A stretch of DNA of 64,000 nucleotides. Origin: Saccharomyces paradoxus (Eukaryota > Ascomycota > Saccharomycetes > Saccharomycetales > Saccharomycetaceae). The DNA is taken from assembly GCF_002079055.1 (NCBI RefSeq), contig NC_047493.1:124001-188000 (forward strand), read 5' to 3'. Both the position numbers and the translations under genes were made by a program. How positions within the stretch are numbered: the first letter of the stretch is position 1; every line of letters begins with the position of its first letter. The notes beneath the pieces were generated by a model that ran no database searches, was not told where the DNA came from, and was given only the letters and a program-made list of their open reading frames with translations. Shown here piece after piece: positions 1 to 12,700 of this stretch.

Positions 1-3000
1 TGCGCCAGAAAAAGGTTGACGTTGGACTACAGGACAGGTTCCGCGGTAACGCTAACCAGGTCCAATATATTTGTGCATGGCGGCTTAACCATCCCTTTGA
101 ACCTACCCATTGTAAATTCCATGCAATTGCAAAAGGAACTTATCCTTTTCTTTGCAAAGGAAAAAAATAATGGCAGTTCTTTCAAGAACTTAAACGAGTG
201 GATAAGTAAAGAGACCTTTTTCTTAGACTTGATGTCTAGAACCTGGTATAGAGTAAAAACATCGTTTGACCAAAGGACTGAGGAGTTATTAAAGGCAGAG
301 AACTCCAGTTTCAAAACAGATACTGATACAAAAGACATTCGAATGGACATTAAGAAAGGCAAATATCTCGAATCCCCGCTCAAGGAAAGGCTATTCCATT
401 CCTTATGCTATTTAGATGGCTGTTTATATATATTTGGTGGGCTCACAGTGTCTCCTCAGAGTGGGTATGAGTTGATCGCTACAAATGAGCTATGGAAGCT
501 AGATTTAAATACCAAGAAATGGTCGCTTTTGAGCGATGACCCTCAAATAGCGAGAAGGTTCAACCATACCATGCATGTAAAGAACGAAAATAACGATAGT
601 AGAGACACAAAACTAATAATTGTTGGAGGACTTAATAATATGGATCAGCCGGTGAAAAAAATAGACATCTATAACATATCACAGAATTGCTGGCAATCCG
701 AAACCATACCCAAAGAACCGATGGAAATCACCACAAATGTCAATGGCATACCCTTAGCATTATCAAAGGACCAGAATTTTTCTATTCTGGTTGAAAATAA
801 TGAGGCCAATGTTCCAGCACTGGCATTCTACATGAGAAGTGATCAAATAGACGAATTTCTTGGAAAGGATCCATCAAAAATAAAGGAAAACTCACCTATA
901 GTGGCGTTGCCCCTATTGTCTGATTCGCGAGGAATTAGAATGCCCTCGAATCCGGCGTTACCGAAAAAACTATTGAATGTTCCGTATGAGCTATTAGCGC
1001 CAACAGGTGACTACTTCGGATTTAATATCGTGATCGGCGGGTTTCACCCAAATTACCAATCTTCTAACTTCCATTGCTTCATATACGATATTAACTCGGG
1101 CAAGTGGTCGCGGGTCGCTACTGCCTGTCCTGACTGTGATATCAACAAACATCGATTCTGGAGGGTATTTGTCTGGAAATCGCATCATCAGACAATTTTG
1201 TTGGGAACTAAGACTGACGATTACTATTCACCGAGTGTGCAAAGGTTTGACCACCTTTCCACTTTTGGATTACCTCTGGTAAATATCTTTAACAAGACAA
1301 TACAACTACCTCATCGTAAGATCTCAGCTTCATCTTCACCGACACCCATAGAAAACTTTGCCAAACATAAGGACACTCCATTAAAAAAGGTAAGCTTCAC
1401 TTCATCAGCTACCTCCCAATTTGAAAACTACATTAGATATATAGCTCCGCCCTTGGAAATGTCTTCCATTCAATCTGTGTTCCCACCGTATGCCATGGTT
1501 CTAGGTAAAGACGCTTTAGAGATTTACGGGAAGCCTCTATCCGATTTTGAATTCATTACTAGTGAAGGCGACTCCATTGGTGTACCATGTTATTTATTAA
1601 GAAAAAGATGGGGCCGTTATTTCGACATGCTCTTATCTCAAAGTTATACGAAAGTTTGTGCCGATTATGAAACTACTGGTACGCAATCTACGCTAATAAA
1701 ATTCTCACCACATTCATCTAGAAATAGCTCCAAAGCCGTAAGACAAGAAGGTAGACTTTCTTCATCGGGCTCGCTGGACAACTACTTCGAAAAAAATTTC
1801 CCAATATTTGCGAGAACAAGCGTTTCCGAGGCTCAAAATGCACGTCCTCAAGCAGCAAATACGGATGCGAAAGTTCAGAATACACTTAGTACATCAGGTG
1901 AACCAAGCTCTTCCTCCTCTTCTGAACTATACTCCACTCCTCATTACCAGCGTAATAATGATGAAGAGGATGATGAGGATCCGGTTTCTCCAAAACCTGT
2001 ATCAAAATCAAACAGTATTTATAGACCCATTAGGAAGACAGAAAGTTCATCAACAACAAGTTCTTCAAACGGTATGATCTTCAGAGTACCTTTCAAAGAA
2101 AAAGCAGCTATAACGTCAAATACCGAAGCTCTCTTGGAGACGAATCTTTCTCTTCAAGAATTAAGCCGAAGAAGATCGTCACTTATGAGCATTCCCTCCG
2201 GTGAGCTTCTGAAGTCATCTATATCTGAAGCAGAACATCAACGTCGTGCATCACATCCGCTCACTTCATCATCACTCTTTGAAGATGGTGGAACATCGTG
2301 CGGTAAACAACCGCAACAACATACTTTACAAAATCCTCATAACCATTTATCTCCCCGGAGATTCTCAAGAAGTGCAAGAAGTTCGATTTCCTACGTGAGC
2401 TCTTCCTCCGATAGACGTGGAAACTCAATTTCCAGCAGAAGCACAAGCGATAGCTTTGGGACCCCACCAGTTTTAGGTGTTTTAAATGTTCCTTTGCCTC
2501 CTCAAACAAAAGAACCCAATGAACCCCCTCCACCATGTCCTGCAATGAGCACTGGCTCAAATACAAGGCGAAGCAACACCCTAACAGATTATATGCATTC
2601 CAACAAGGCTAGCCCATTTTCTTCTCGCAGATCGTCGCACATCGGCAGGCGTTCTAGTACACCAGAAACAGAAAATGCATTTTCTACAACACCAAGAGCG
2701 TCCTTAGATGGTCAAATGCTAGGAAAATCTTTAAAGGAGGGTTCTACATCGCAGTACACACAACCGAGAATGAATTCTTTCCCGAAGGCGAATGAAACAA
2801 TACAAACCCCCACATCATCAAACAATGAATGGAGCCGTCAATCTGTTACTTCGAATACAGATAGTTTTGACAGTTTACAATCTAATTTTGCGTTAGAGTT
2901 AGAGCCTCTACTAACACCAAGATCACTCTACATGCCTTGGCCAACTTCCACGGTTAGAGCATTTGCAGAATTCTTTTACACTGGGCAAGTAAACAGCAAA

Positions 3001-4365
3001 TGGCTTTTGGCACCAGTGGCTCTTGATTTATTAGTAATGGCTAAGATTTATGAAATACCATTACTATATAAATTGGTCCTTGAAGTTTTATATTCGATTC
3101 TGGCTAAAAAAGAAGAAAGTTTATCCTTAATATGTACCTCGTCAATGGAAACCTTCCGCACCAAAATTCTCAACTACTATAAAGGTGACGAAGAAAGAAC
3201 AAATGATTATTTGGCTTCAAACGAAAATTACCAGGAATTTTCGAAATTGAAAGTGTCACTAGAGAATATTGATAATGGATATTATGACCCAGATTTGTTA
3301 CGCAAGCAGTCAAGAGCACAGTCGTCGAGTACACAAGAGAGTAGCGGCAGTGGAAACGGCGAGAAAACTGCAACTGGTGGTGGCTCTCCGGATACTTCTT
3401 CAACAAATGTTCCTACAGTCTTTGCTGGAGGGCCCAGAGATAGCCACAATTCAGTAGGTTCCATTGGTTTCCCAAACAGTATGAATATACAGAGCTCAAG
3501 GAGATCAACATCGGGATTTTCTCCACGCGTTAAGATGAAATCGAGTTTAAGTAAGGAAATAGATCCGAAAACATTTTATGACGAATTCGAGCCGAAAGAG
3601 CGCAAAAGTTTTGAAGATAGTGATGATCAGCAAACCAATATCGGGAGCTTTAACCTTCATTTGTTTGATATGAATTATGGTTCCATCAGCAGCAGCAGTA
3701 CTAACAGCATTAGTAGTAGTGATTTAGAGGAGAAAGAAGAACAAGAACAACTTCAAGACTTGTTAGAAATAGAAAGGGAAGATTCCGCTGAGATTTTGGA
3801 CGCAAGGTTTAGAAACAAAGAAGACGATAAAATGACGAAGGATGTACTAAAAGACAAGAAACGTCATTACCTACCGCATGAAAAAAATAACACCTTCAAA
3901 GCCAAAGAAGGTAAAGACAGAGAGGTGAGGAAGGAAGAGGAAGAATTCGATTTTGGCTTGGGGATGCTTTCGCTCAATAAAATAAAAAGGGAGGCCAAGC
4001 ATGTCGACAAAATAGACGACTCTGTGGACCCTTTATTCAAATCATCTGCCTTCCCGCAAAGTCCAATTCGAGCATATGGATCTACCACAAGAACCAGTTC
4101 AGCTTCTGGAAAGCCATATAGAGACAATCGTTCATTTAATGCATTTTCTGTTTTGACATTAGAAAATATGGCGTCTGCAAATGCACTACCTCCCGTTGAT
4201 TATGTCATAAAATCAATATACAGAACCACTGTGTTAGTGAATGATATTAGATTGATGGTTCGTTGCATGGATTGCATTGAACTATCTAAAAATCTACGAG
4301 TACTGAAGAAAAAAACTCTGGAAGATGTTTCGAAATTGAAAGGCATCTCCAAACCGTCACAGTAG
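1..4365 (+). CDS. MDS3: Mds3, kelch-repeat TOR-pathway regulator (5' end outside window)
   Basis: The frame is open from base 1 (first residues [11 protein letters not shown]) to the stop at 4363-4365, and the true ATG lies upstream of the window. By comparison with the S. cerevisiae protein of about 1487 residues, roughly 34 N-terminal residues are missing. The N-terminal third carries kelch-like segments (for example [33 protein letters not shown]). A long Ser-rich, low-complexity middle follows, and then a conserved block near 2880-3130 ([20 protein letters not shown]) that resembles a BTB-type segment. Known family role: Mds3 and its paralogue Pmd1 act in TOR signalling and negatively regulate early meiotic gene expression. 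The assignment rests on near-identity and on its position next to DSD1. Confidence 0.97.
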   Translation, partial: CARKRLTLDYRTGSAVTLTRSNIFVHGGLTIPLNLPIVNSMQLQKELILFFAKEKNNGSSFKNLNEWISKETFFLDLMSRTWYRVKTSFDQRTEELLKAENSSFKTDTDTKDIRMDIKKGKYLESPLKERLFHSLCYLDGCLYIFGGLTVSPQSGYELIATNELWKLDLNTKKWSLLSDDPQIARRFNHTMHVKNENNDSRDTKLIIVGGLNNMDQPVKKIDIYNISQNCWQSETIPKEPMEITTNVNGIPLALSKDQNFSILVENNEANVPALAFYMRSDQIDEFLGKDPSKIKENSPIVALPLLSDSRGIRMPSNPALPKKLLNVPYELLAPTGDYFGFNIVIGGFHPNYQSSNFHCFIYDINSGKWSRVATACPDCDINKHRFWRVFVWKSHHQTILLGTKTDDYYSPSVQRFDHLSTFGLPLVNIFNKTIQLPHRKISASSSPTPIENFAKHKDTPLKKVSFTSSATSQFENYIRYIAPPLEMSSIQSVFPPYAMVLGKDALEIYGKPLSDFEFITSEGDSIGVPCYLLRKRWGRYFDMLLSQSYTKVCADYETTGTQSTLIKFSPHSSRNSSKAVRQEGRLSSSGSLDNYFEKNFPIFARTSVSEAQNARPQAANTDAKVQNTLSTSGEPSSSSSSELYSTPHYQRNNDEEDDEDPVSPKPVSKSNSIYRPIRKTESSSTTSSSNGMIFRVPFKEKAAITSNTEALLETNLSLQELSRRRSSLMSIPSGELLKSSISEAEHQRRASHPLTSSSLFEDGGTSCGKQPQQHTLQNPHNHLSPRRFSRSARSSISYVSSSSDRRGNSISSRSTSDSFGTPPVLGVLNVPLPPQTKEPNEPPPPCPAMSTGSNTRRSNTLTDYMHSNKASPFSSRRSSHIGRRSSTPETENAFSTTPRASLDGQMLGKSLKEGSTSQYTQPRMNSFPKANETIQTPTSSNNEWSRQSVTSNTDSFDSLQSNFALELEPLLTPRSLYMPWPTSTVRAFAEFFYTGQVNSKWLLAPVALDLLVMAKIYEIPLLYKLVLEVLYSILAKKEESLSLICTSSMETFRTKILNYYKGDEERTNDYLASNENYQEFSKLKVSLENIDNGYYDPDLLRKQSRAQSSSTQESSGSGNGEKTATGGGSPDTSSTNVPTVFAGGPRDSHNSVGSIGFPNSMNIQSSRRSTSGFSPRVKMKSSLSKEIDPKTFYDEFEPKERKSFEDSDDQQTNIGSFNLHLFDMNYGSISSSSTNSISSSDLEEKEEQEQLQDLLEIEREDSAEILDARFRNKEDDKMTKDVLKDKKRHYLPHEKNNTFKAKEGKDREVRKEEEEFDFGLGMLSLNKIKREAKHVDKIDDSVDPLFKSSAFPQSPIRAYGSTTRTSSASGKPYRDNRSFNAFSVLTLENMASANALPPVDYVIKSIYRTTVLVNDIRLMVRCMDCIELSKNLRVLKKKTLEDVSKLKGISKPSQ

Positions 4366-5091
4366 AGTACCACTTGTGGGACAGTTACTTACACACATAA
4401 AACTCTCAATAATCCGGGGATTTGCCGCCGTACACCTAAAAACAGACTACTCCCACACCAGAATCACTTCTCTGTTTCTATGTTATCAAAGTAGTTGTTA
4501 CCAAAAGCTATTCATCACAAAGATTTATTGCTTATGAAATACTGAACTTGCAAGCACGTTTAACTGAAATTTCCGGTAAATAAAACTCTATAGGCTATCA
4601 ATATATGTTGCAGTTGCTCTATTTACTGATAACAATATCTCATTTCATACTAATTTCCACGCACGAATGTTTCATCTACTTTTGACCTTATGGTAAGATT
4701 ATCTTAAACCTGCATTGCTCTGTTTCGAAGTGGTAGGCTAGGCCAACTAAGAATAATTTGAATTCACGAAATGGCGCACAGATTGACTTTACCTCGAACA
4801 TTAAATACATCCCACAATGTAACATCAGCAAATGCCTGAACAAAACTCTATCATTAAATACAGCTTTCCATATCGGGCCGAAATCCGTCGGAGAATGATA
4901 ACGCGGAGGTAAAATGCCTCTCAAGACCATGAGACAACAATATAGATATACATATATAAACTCCCAAACCAAGAGGTTTCTCTCTGCTGTTTATCTCAAT
5001 TTTATTACGCACAAAAGAACTGAAGAGTAGTCACATAAATACTGCATTTACTGATAAGGAAGTTGAATATTGCTCTTTAAAAAAGTTTGAA
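4366..5091. other. MDS3-DSD1 intergenic region
   Basis: This 726-base AT-rich stretch holds the MDS3 3' end and the DSD1 promoter. A good TATA box (TATATAAA) sits at 4953-4960, about 130 bases before the DSD1 ATG. I see no convincing gene: the minus-strand open frame at 4688-4972 shows no recognisable protein features. Confidence 0.6.
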
Positions 5092-6378
5092 ATGAGCGAT
5101 GTTCTATCCCAATATAAAGGGTGTTCAATCGAGGATTTACCTACACCAAATTTCATTATTAATGAAGAAAAATTTGATAAGAATTGTACCACAATGTTGA
5201 ACAACGTTGAAGAGCTAAGTGGGGAATGTGGCGTACCAATCAAATTTCGTGCTCACATAAAGACGCATAAGACAGCAAAGGGTACTTTGAAGCAATTGGG
5301 CCATGGACTACCATTGGCTAAGCGCACTACAAGAGCTATAATAGTATCAACTTTAAAAGAAGCAGAAGAACTTTTGAATTATCAAGATAGACAATGTTTG
5401 GATTACATTGACGATATAACATATAGTCTGCCCTGCTGCGTTCCAGAGGTTATTCCTCTTTTGAGCAGTTTGTCAAGAAGAGTGGATAATTTTCAGATTT
5501 TTGTGGACAATATTGAACATTTGGAGAATTTAAAAGATTTTGGTAGACCTGCTTCCGGCAAGAAATGGTCGATTTTTATCAAAGTCGATATGGGGACTAA
5601 GAGGGCGGGCCTTGCTTTCGATTCTCCCGAATTTTTGAGTCTTCTGAAAAGACTGACTTCGTCAGAGATTAAAGAAATAATTGAACCGTATGGGTTTTAT
5701 GCACATGCCGGGCACAGCTACTCTTCAACTTCGATGAGCGACACTCAGAATCTTTTGATCGAAGAAGTGAAAGCAGTCAATTCCGCTGCCAAAGTCTTGT
5801 GCTCTGTAGACCCTAATTTCGATGCTTCTAAATTAACACTTTCCGTAGGCGCTACGCCAACTTCAAATTCTTTGAAACTCGATAATAAAAGTACCCTTGT
5901 CAAATTCATTACAGCTGAATTAGTTGGCGCACTTGAAATACATTGCGGCAATTACTGCATGTATGACCTGCAGCAGGTGGCAACAGGCTGTGTTCAAGAG
6001 CACGAATTGTCCGGTTTCGTATTGGGGACAGTACTGTCATCGTACGCTTCTAGAGGCGAATTGTTGAGTAATACAGGTGTGATGTGCCTAACGCGGGAAG
6101 CCTCCTCGATAGAAGGGTTTGGCATATGCAGTAATTTGCAACAAGTTTTAAAATCCGAGGATTTCAATAGGGAATGGTATGTAGCTAGGGTTTCTCAAGA
6201 ACATGGGATATTGAGGTCAACAAGAAACTGGAACGAAACAACTCCATTGAAATTAGGCACCAAATTTGCCGTTCTTCCTCAACACGCTTGTATTACAATG
6301 GGGCAATTTCCATATTATTTCGTAGTAAATAGCCAGGGTATTGTCACCGATGTTTGGGTACCGTTTCAGAAATGGTAA
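5092..6378 (+). CDS. DSD1: D-serine dehydratase (PLP- and zinc-dependent)
   Basis: The ATG at 5092 gives 428 residues, the same length as S. cerevisiae Dsd1. The enzyme converts D-serine to pyruvate and ammonia and is thought to detoxify D-serine. It belongs to the fold-type III PLP family (alanine-racemase-like barrel) of eukaryotic D-serine dehydratases. The PLP lysine lies in the N-terminal motif FRAHIKTHKTA (about residues 54-64). The zinc-binding His and Cys of this family are visible near the C-terminus in LPQHACITMGQ. A TATA box stands about 130 bases upstream. GCN1 follows on the same strand after 345 bases. Confidence 0.97.
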   Translation: MSDVLSQYKGCSIEDLPTPNFIINEEKFDKNCTTMLNNVEELSGECGVPIKFRAHIKTHKTAKGTLKQLGHGLPLAKRTTRAIIVSTLKEAEELLNYQDRQCLDYIDDITYSLPCCVPEVIPLLSSLSRRVDNFQIFVDNIEHLENLKDFGRPASGKKWSIFIKVDMGTKRAGLAFDSPEFLSLLKRLTSSEIKEIIEPYGFYAHAGHSYSSTSMSDTQNLLIEEVKAVNSAAKVLCSVDPNFDASKLTLSVGATPTSNSLKLDNKSTLVKFITAELVGALEIHCGNYCMYDLQQVATGCVQEHELSGFVLGTVLSSYASRGELLSNTGVMCLTREASSIEGFGICSNLQQVLKSEDFNREWYVARVSQEHGILRSTRNWNETTPLKLGTKFAVLPQHACITMGQFPYYFVVNSQGIVTDVWVPFQKW

Positions 6379-6723
6379 GCCACCTTTTGTTATCTGTGTA
6401 TCTATGTACTTGCGCTTCGATTTATATATTGTAACTAATACTAAAGGTTGTACCAGGATAGCTTCAGGCACCCTTACTAAACTTTCATATAAACCGTGAG
6501 CTGATAATTGTTCTACGGTTGTACCTGACATCATAATACTACGAAGTTTTCAACGTTGTATAGGTTTAAAACTGGCTTTGAGATCTCAATAAAGTCGTTT
6601 AATACGAATGAAAAATTTGAACGGTTTGAACCTTCGAAAAGATCTTTAAGTTGTATTTATAAACCTGAGTCACATCATTAAAGCAAAGCAAAGCTCTGAC
6701 TGACACTGATAACCACTATAGTG
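6379..6723. other. DSD1-GCN1 intergenic region
   Basis: This 345-base stretch carries the DSD1 3' end and the GCN1 promoter. A TATA-like element (TATTTATAAA) lies at 6654-6663, about 60 bases before the GCN1 ATG. No gene is seen. Confidence 0.5.
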
Positions 6724-9700
6724 ATGACAGCTATCTTAAACTGGGAGGATATATCCCCTGTTTTGGAGAAAGGCACCCGCGAATCACTCGTGTCTAAAAG
6801 AGTTCCCTTTTTGCAAGATATATCACAATTAGTTCGTCAAGAAACATTGGAAAAATCTCAATTATCCGAAATTGCTTCCGTTTTACTGAATACCTTTGTG
6901 ATCTATGAAGACAATGGGTCCAAAACTTTGGTAACTTCAATATTGCTTGACGTCTTAAATCTAGAACCATGTCTCCTAGAAAACTTTGTCCAATTTGTTT
7001 CAGGCGTGGTCATCAGTAATCCAGCTACCAAAGCTGTCGCAGATTACCTTAACTTGTTAGATTGGATTGATTCTTTCCTGATTTATGTCTCGCGCAATCC
7101 TACCTTATTTGAAGAATATGTTCCAAAATTGTTGGTCGCCCACTCTTACGCAACTTTTGGAGTGGAAACTATTCTTGACAATCAAGAAGAGTGCAAGAAA
7201 ACTCAGGATAAACAAAACCAGCATAGGAAAAGGATCCGTTATTGCATTTTTCAGTCAGCGGTCAAGGCATTTCTGAAGTGCTTGAAGGACAATGATGACA
7301 GTATTTTCTTTTTGCAAATTGTAATTAAGACGGTATTAGAAGGCCACTCTAAGCTGAAGATAACTAGTGTTGGTATGGTTATGATGATGGGCGCACTAAC
7401 TCAAACTACCCTCCAGTTGTTATCGAGGCAACCAGCTCTACACTCCGCTTTGAAAGAAAATTCTGTAGAGAAATATTGCGAATATTTGGGCAAAGAAGTT
7501 TTTTTAGGAAAAAACCCACCATCTTCCTTTTGCCTAGAAGTTGGTTTGAAGCCTTTCTTGAAAGAATTCGTCTCACAGGAGTTGTTCATTAAGTTCTTCA
7601 TCCCTAATATTGAAAAAGCAATTTTAAGATCTCCTGAGGTTGGCTTTTCAATATTATCTGAGTTATACTCTGGTGTTTCTCCAGAAAAAGTAAACCTCTT
7701 AAATGTTTTTACTTCTTCGAAACTTATTAATCAATCCTTCTCGTCGTTTAAAAGCTCAAAAGAAGCCGTTAGATCCGTCTCCCTTCAGTCCGTGATAATC
7801 CTATTGAAAAAAGTTTCTAGGAGTGACGCTACCTTGGAAGGTTTGACGAAGCTTATTGACGAAATATTTAAGAACATCAAGTCGAATCTGAACGCAGATT
7901 ACAAATCGCTTATTTCCAAAATCCTCATAGAAATACCCTTAACACACTGTGAGGTCTCAGAAAAAATCTGTAAAGGTTTGTCCCCATATATTAGTAAAGA
8001 AGGTAATGAAGCAGCTTTGGCTTTAATGCTCAACGCTTTTTTTGTTCATTATTTTAGTTTGGGCAAATCTATTGAAGAATTGAACAAAGTTATATCAGTT
8101 GGTTTCGCAGATAAAAAACCTGCTCTGAAAAAATGTTGGTTTGCCGCTTTTTTGAACAATTCCAATGCTGCCTTTGAAGAGGTGATTTTAGACTTTATAG
8201 ACGGTTGTTTGGAATTTGTGAAAGATTCCATTATACATTATCATACTCACGGGCATGCATGTATTCTAGCATCAATTGAATTTATAAACAAAATATTGAC
8301 ATTGAACAATACTGAGTTAAATGATCGTGTTATACAGCTCATAGAAACTCTTCCTGAAAATTCTTCGATAGGTGATGCTATCTTAACTGCCGCCCTATCG
8401 ACAGAACTACCTATCGAGAATCGTATTCATGCTGTAAGTTTACTACAAGAACTGTTTTATGAGAAACCAGAATTTATTGGGTTCAGTGTTATTGATGCAA
8501 TTGAAAGAAGAATGCGTGTGCGAGAACTAATACCTCAACAAAATACATCCTTCAAATATATTACGTCTGTACTACTGGCCATTACGTCGGAGCTACCTGA
8601 CAAGGAAGCCTCTATAAAAGTATTAATCAATGCTCTGGTCATAGCGCAATGGAATATTTTTAACATCAAAAATGGCTGGGCTGGATTAGTCTTACGTGCA
8701 AGACTTGATCCAGCTGAGGTTGTTAGAGAACACGTTAATATTATCATGGAGAAGATTCTTGGAATTACTGGTAGTTGTGAGTGGATAGACACAATTTATG
8801 GCATATGCGGTTTACAAGCTGCTGCGTATGCAGCATTTATTCAACCCACAGAGTTTACGCCGATCCTTTGTAAAACTATCGAGGCCGATTTAACAGCGAA
8901 TGATTTCTCCCGTCTAACTGAAGAAGATTTCGAAATTTTTGCAGGAGAGGAAGGTGTTTTGGTGGTCGATATCCTAGAAGAAAGCATGAATAAGAGACTT
9001 TCCAATAAAAATTCTAAAGAATATGAAACCCTAATGTGGGAACAAAAGATAAGGAAAGAGCAAGCCAAGAAAAACGTGAAAAAACTTTCAAAAGAGGAAC
9101 AGGAGCTCGTTAACAAGCAATTAACCAAAGAATCTATAATTAGAACACACGTATCGGAAGTTTCCGCTCGTTTGAAGCGTGGGATTAGATTGGTATCTGA
9201 GCTTTCCAAAGCTGCTTGTTTAGTCCAAAACGGCATCACTACTTGGTTTCCCTTGGCAGTCACAAAGCTCTTGCACCTATGCTCCGAAAAAAATATTTCA
9301 AAACTGACGGGGGATGTTAATAATGTGTTCTTGCAGCTTTCTCAAAATGTATCCGAGAGATTGGGTAATATTAGACTTTTCCTAGGTCTAGCAACTTTGC
9401 GTGTACACAATGCTAATAGCATATCACAAGATTACTTGCAAGAACCACTGGTTGAATTACTGACAAGAGTTCTTTTCAGAATCAAGTTTGTTTCTAACCA
9501 AGCAGCGCTAGATCCCATTAGTCTGACTTACATTTTGCCATTGCTAATTAATGTTTTAGAAAAGGGTAAAACGATTGCATTAAAGAACGCCGACAAACCT
9601 GTTGTTAAAGCTGAGTTTGTTGAAGAAGATGAAGAAGAAGAACATCTGTTACTAGCCATGGAAATTATTTCTGTGCATGCCGAAGCTTTTGAAGACCCTT

Positions 9701-12700
9701 CCATTCCAAGGATTTCCATTATTGAAGTTTTGCTATCTCTTCTTTCTTTGCCCTCAAAAGCGAAAATTGCCAAGGATTGTTTCAACGCTCTGTGCCAAAG
9801 CATATCTGTTGCACCAAATCAAGAAGACCTTGATATGATACTGTCAAACTTACTGTCACCGAATCAGTTTGTCCGTTCAACAATATTAGAAACTCTTGAT
9901 AACGAATTTGAATTGGAACCATTCATGAAATATTCACCCGAAGTTTTTATTTGCAGATTTGATTCGGATCCTTCCAACCGTGAGATTGCAGATTTCATTT
10001 GGGAATTCAACAAATTTGTAATCAACGATGAGTTACTGAAGAGCCTATTTCCACTATTCAATCAGGATGATAGTGGTTTGAGATTATTTGCTGCGAACGC
10101 GTATGCATTTGGCGCTGTAAGCCTATTTACTTCTGAAGGCAGCTCCTCGAACAATTACCTAAATGACTTGTTAAACTTTTATAAAGAAAAGGCAAAGCCA
10201 TTGGAACCAATTCTTGATCAATTTGGTTTGGTTCTTGTTTCTGCGAATGAGCAAAAAGATCCATGGCAAGGAAGAAGTACGGTTGCTATTACATTAAAAA
10301 CCATGGCTAAGGCTTTTTCTGCGGACGATGATACTGTTGTTAACATCATAAAATTTTTGGTCGATGATGGGGGCCTAGTTGACAGGGAACCAATTGTTCG
10401 TCAAGAAATGAAAGAAGCTGGTGTTGAATTAATTACTTTACATGGCTCACAAAACTCTAAAGATTTAATTCCTATATTCGAAGAGGCGTTAAGCTCCAGC
10501 ACAGATAGTGCTCTAAAAGAGAACGTTATTATTCTTTATGGTACACTAGCAAGACATTTACAGGAGAGTGATGCAAGAATTCACACGATCATTGAAAGAT
10601 TGCTTTCAACTCTTGATACTCCTTCTGCAGATATTCAACAGGCTGTTTCGGCTTGTATAGCGCCACTAGTTTTCCAGTTTAAACCAAAGGTTGGTGAATA
10701 TTTGAGTGTTTTAATGGAAAAACTGTTGAATCCAGCTGTCGCTTCTTCTATGCGGAAAGGTGCTGCTTGGGGTATCGCTGGTTTAGTTAAAGGTTACGGT
10801 ATCTCGGCTCTCTCTGAGTTTGACATTATCCGCAATCTCATCGAGGCTGCAGAGGATAAAAAGGAGCCAAAAAGGCGTGAATCTGTGGGCTTTTGCTTTC
10901 AATATTTATCCGAATCTCTGGGGAAGTTTTTTGAACCATACGTGATTGAAATTCTTCCTAATATTTTGAAGAATTTGGGGGATGCTGTTCCCGAAGTCAG
11001 AGATGCAACGGCACATGCTACAAAGGCCATAATGGCACATACTACAGGTTACGGTGTTAAAAAGTTAATTCCAGTCGCTGTTTCTAATTTGGATGAAATC
11101 GCTTGGAGAACTAAGAGGGGCTCCGTCCAATTGTTAGGTAATATGGCTTATTTAGATCCTACACAACTATCGGCTTCTTTGTCTACTATTGTCCCAGAAA
11201 TTGTTGGTGTATTAAACGACTCCCATAAAGAAGTGCGTAAGGCTGCTGATGAATCCTTGAAAAGATTTGGTGAAGTCATTAGAAATCCTGAAATTCAAAA
11301 ATTGGTGCCCGTACTTTTGCAGGCTATTGGTGATCCAACAAAATACACAGAAGAGGCCTTGGATTCGTTGATTCAGACGCAATTTGTCCACTATATTGAC
11401 GGTCCTTCACTAGCATTAATCATTCATATTATCCACCGTGGTATGCATGATAGATCTGCCAACATTAAGAGGAAGGCATGTAAGATTGTTGGTAATATGG
11501 CCATTTTGGTTGATACCAAGGATCTCATCCCATACTTACAACAGCTGATAGATGAAGTGGAGATTGCTATGGTCGATCCTGTTCCAAATACCAGGGCCAC
11601 AGCAGCTCGTGCATTAGGTGCCTTGGTAGAAAGGTTAGGTGAGGAACAATTTCCAGATTTGATTCCTCGTCTACTGAATACCTTAAGTGACGAATCAAAA
11701 TCGGGTGATCGTCTCGGTTCCGCTCAAGCACTAGCTGAAGTTATTAGTGGCTTAGGCTTAACCAAGTTGGATGAAATATTGCCAACTATTTTAGCTGGTG
11801 TAACCAATTTCCGTGCTTATATCAGGGAAGGATTCATGCCCTTGTTGCTTTTCCTCCCTGTTTGTTTTGGATCCCAATTTGCACCATACATTAATCAAAT
11901 TATTCAGCCTATTCTTTCCGGATTGGCTGATAATGATGAAAACATTCGCGACACTGCTTTGAAGGCTGGTAAATTAATTGTTAAAAACTATGCTACAAAG
12001 GCCGTTGATCTATTGTTGCCTGAATTAGAAAGAGGTATGTTCGACGAAAATGACAGAATTCGCTTATCTTCTGTTCAATTAACTGGTGAACTTCTGTTCC
12101 AAGTCACTGGTATTTCCTCTAGGAACGAATTTTCTGAGGAAGATGGTGATCATAACGGTGAATTCTCCGGTAAATTGGTGGATGTGCTTGGCCAAGATCG
12201 TCGTGACAGGATTTTGGCAGCATTATTTGTATGTAGAAATGACACTTCTGGTATCGTACGTGCTACAACGGTGGATATTTGGAAGGCATTGGTTCCAAAT
12301 ACCCCAAGAGCAGTGAAAGAAATTCTTCCAACATTAACCGGTATGATAGTTACTCACTTGGCTTCATCATCCAACGTATTACGTAACATTGCTGCCCAAA
12401 CTTTAGGTGATCTCGTTCGTCGTGTAGGCGGTAATGCTTTATCACAACTATTGCCAAGTTTGGAGGAATCTTTAATAGAAACATCAAACTCAGATTCTAG
12501 ACAAGGTGTTTGTATTGCTCTTTATGAGTTAATCGAATCTGCTTCTGGAGAAACGATATCACAATTCCAATCTACCATTGTTAACATTATTCGTACTGCG
12601 TTGATTGATGAATCGGCTACTGTTAGAGAAGCAGCTGCGTTATCTTTTGATGTATTCCAAGATGTTGTTGGGAAAACAGCTGTTGATGAAGTTTTACCAT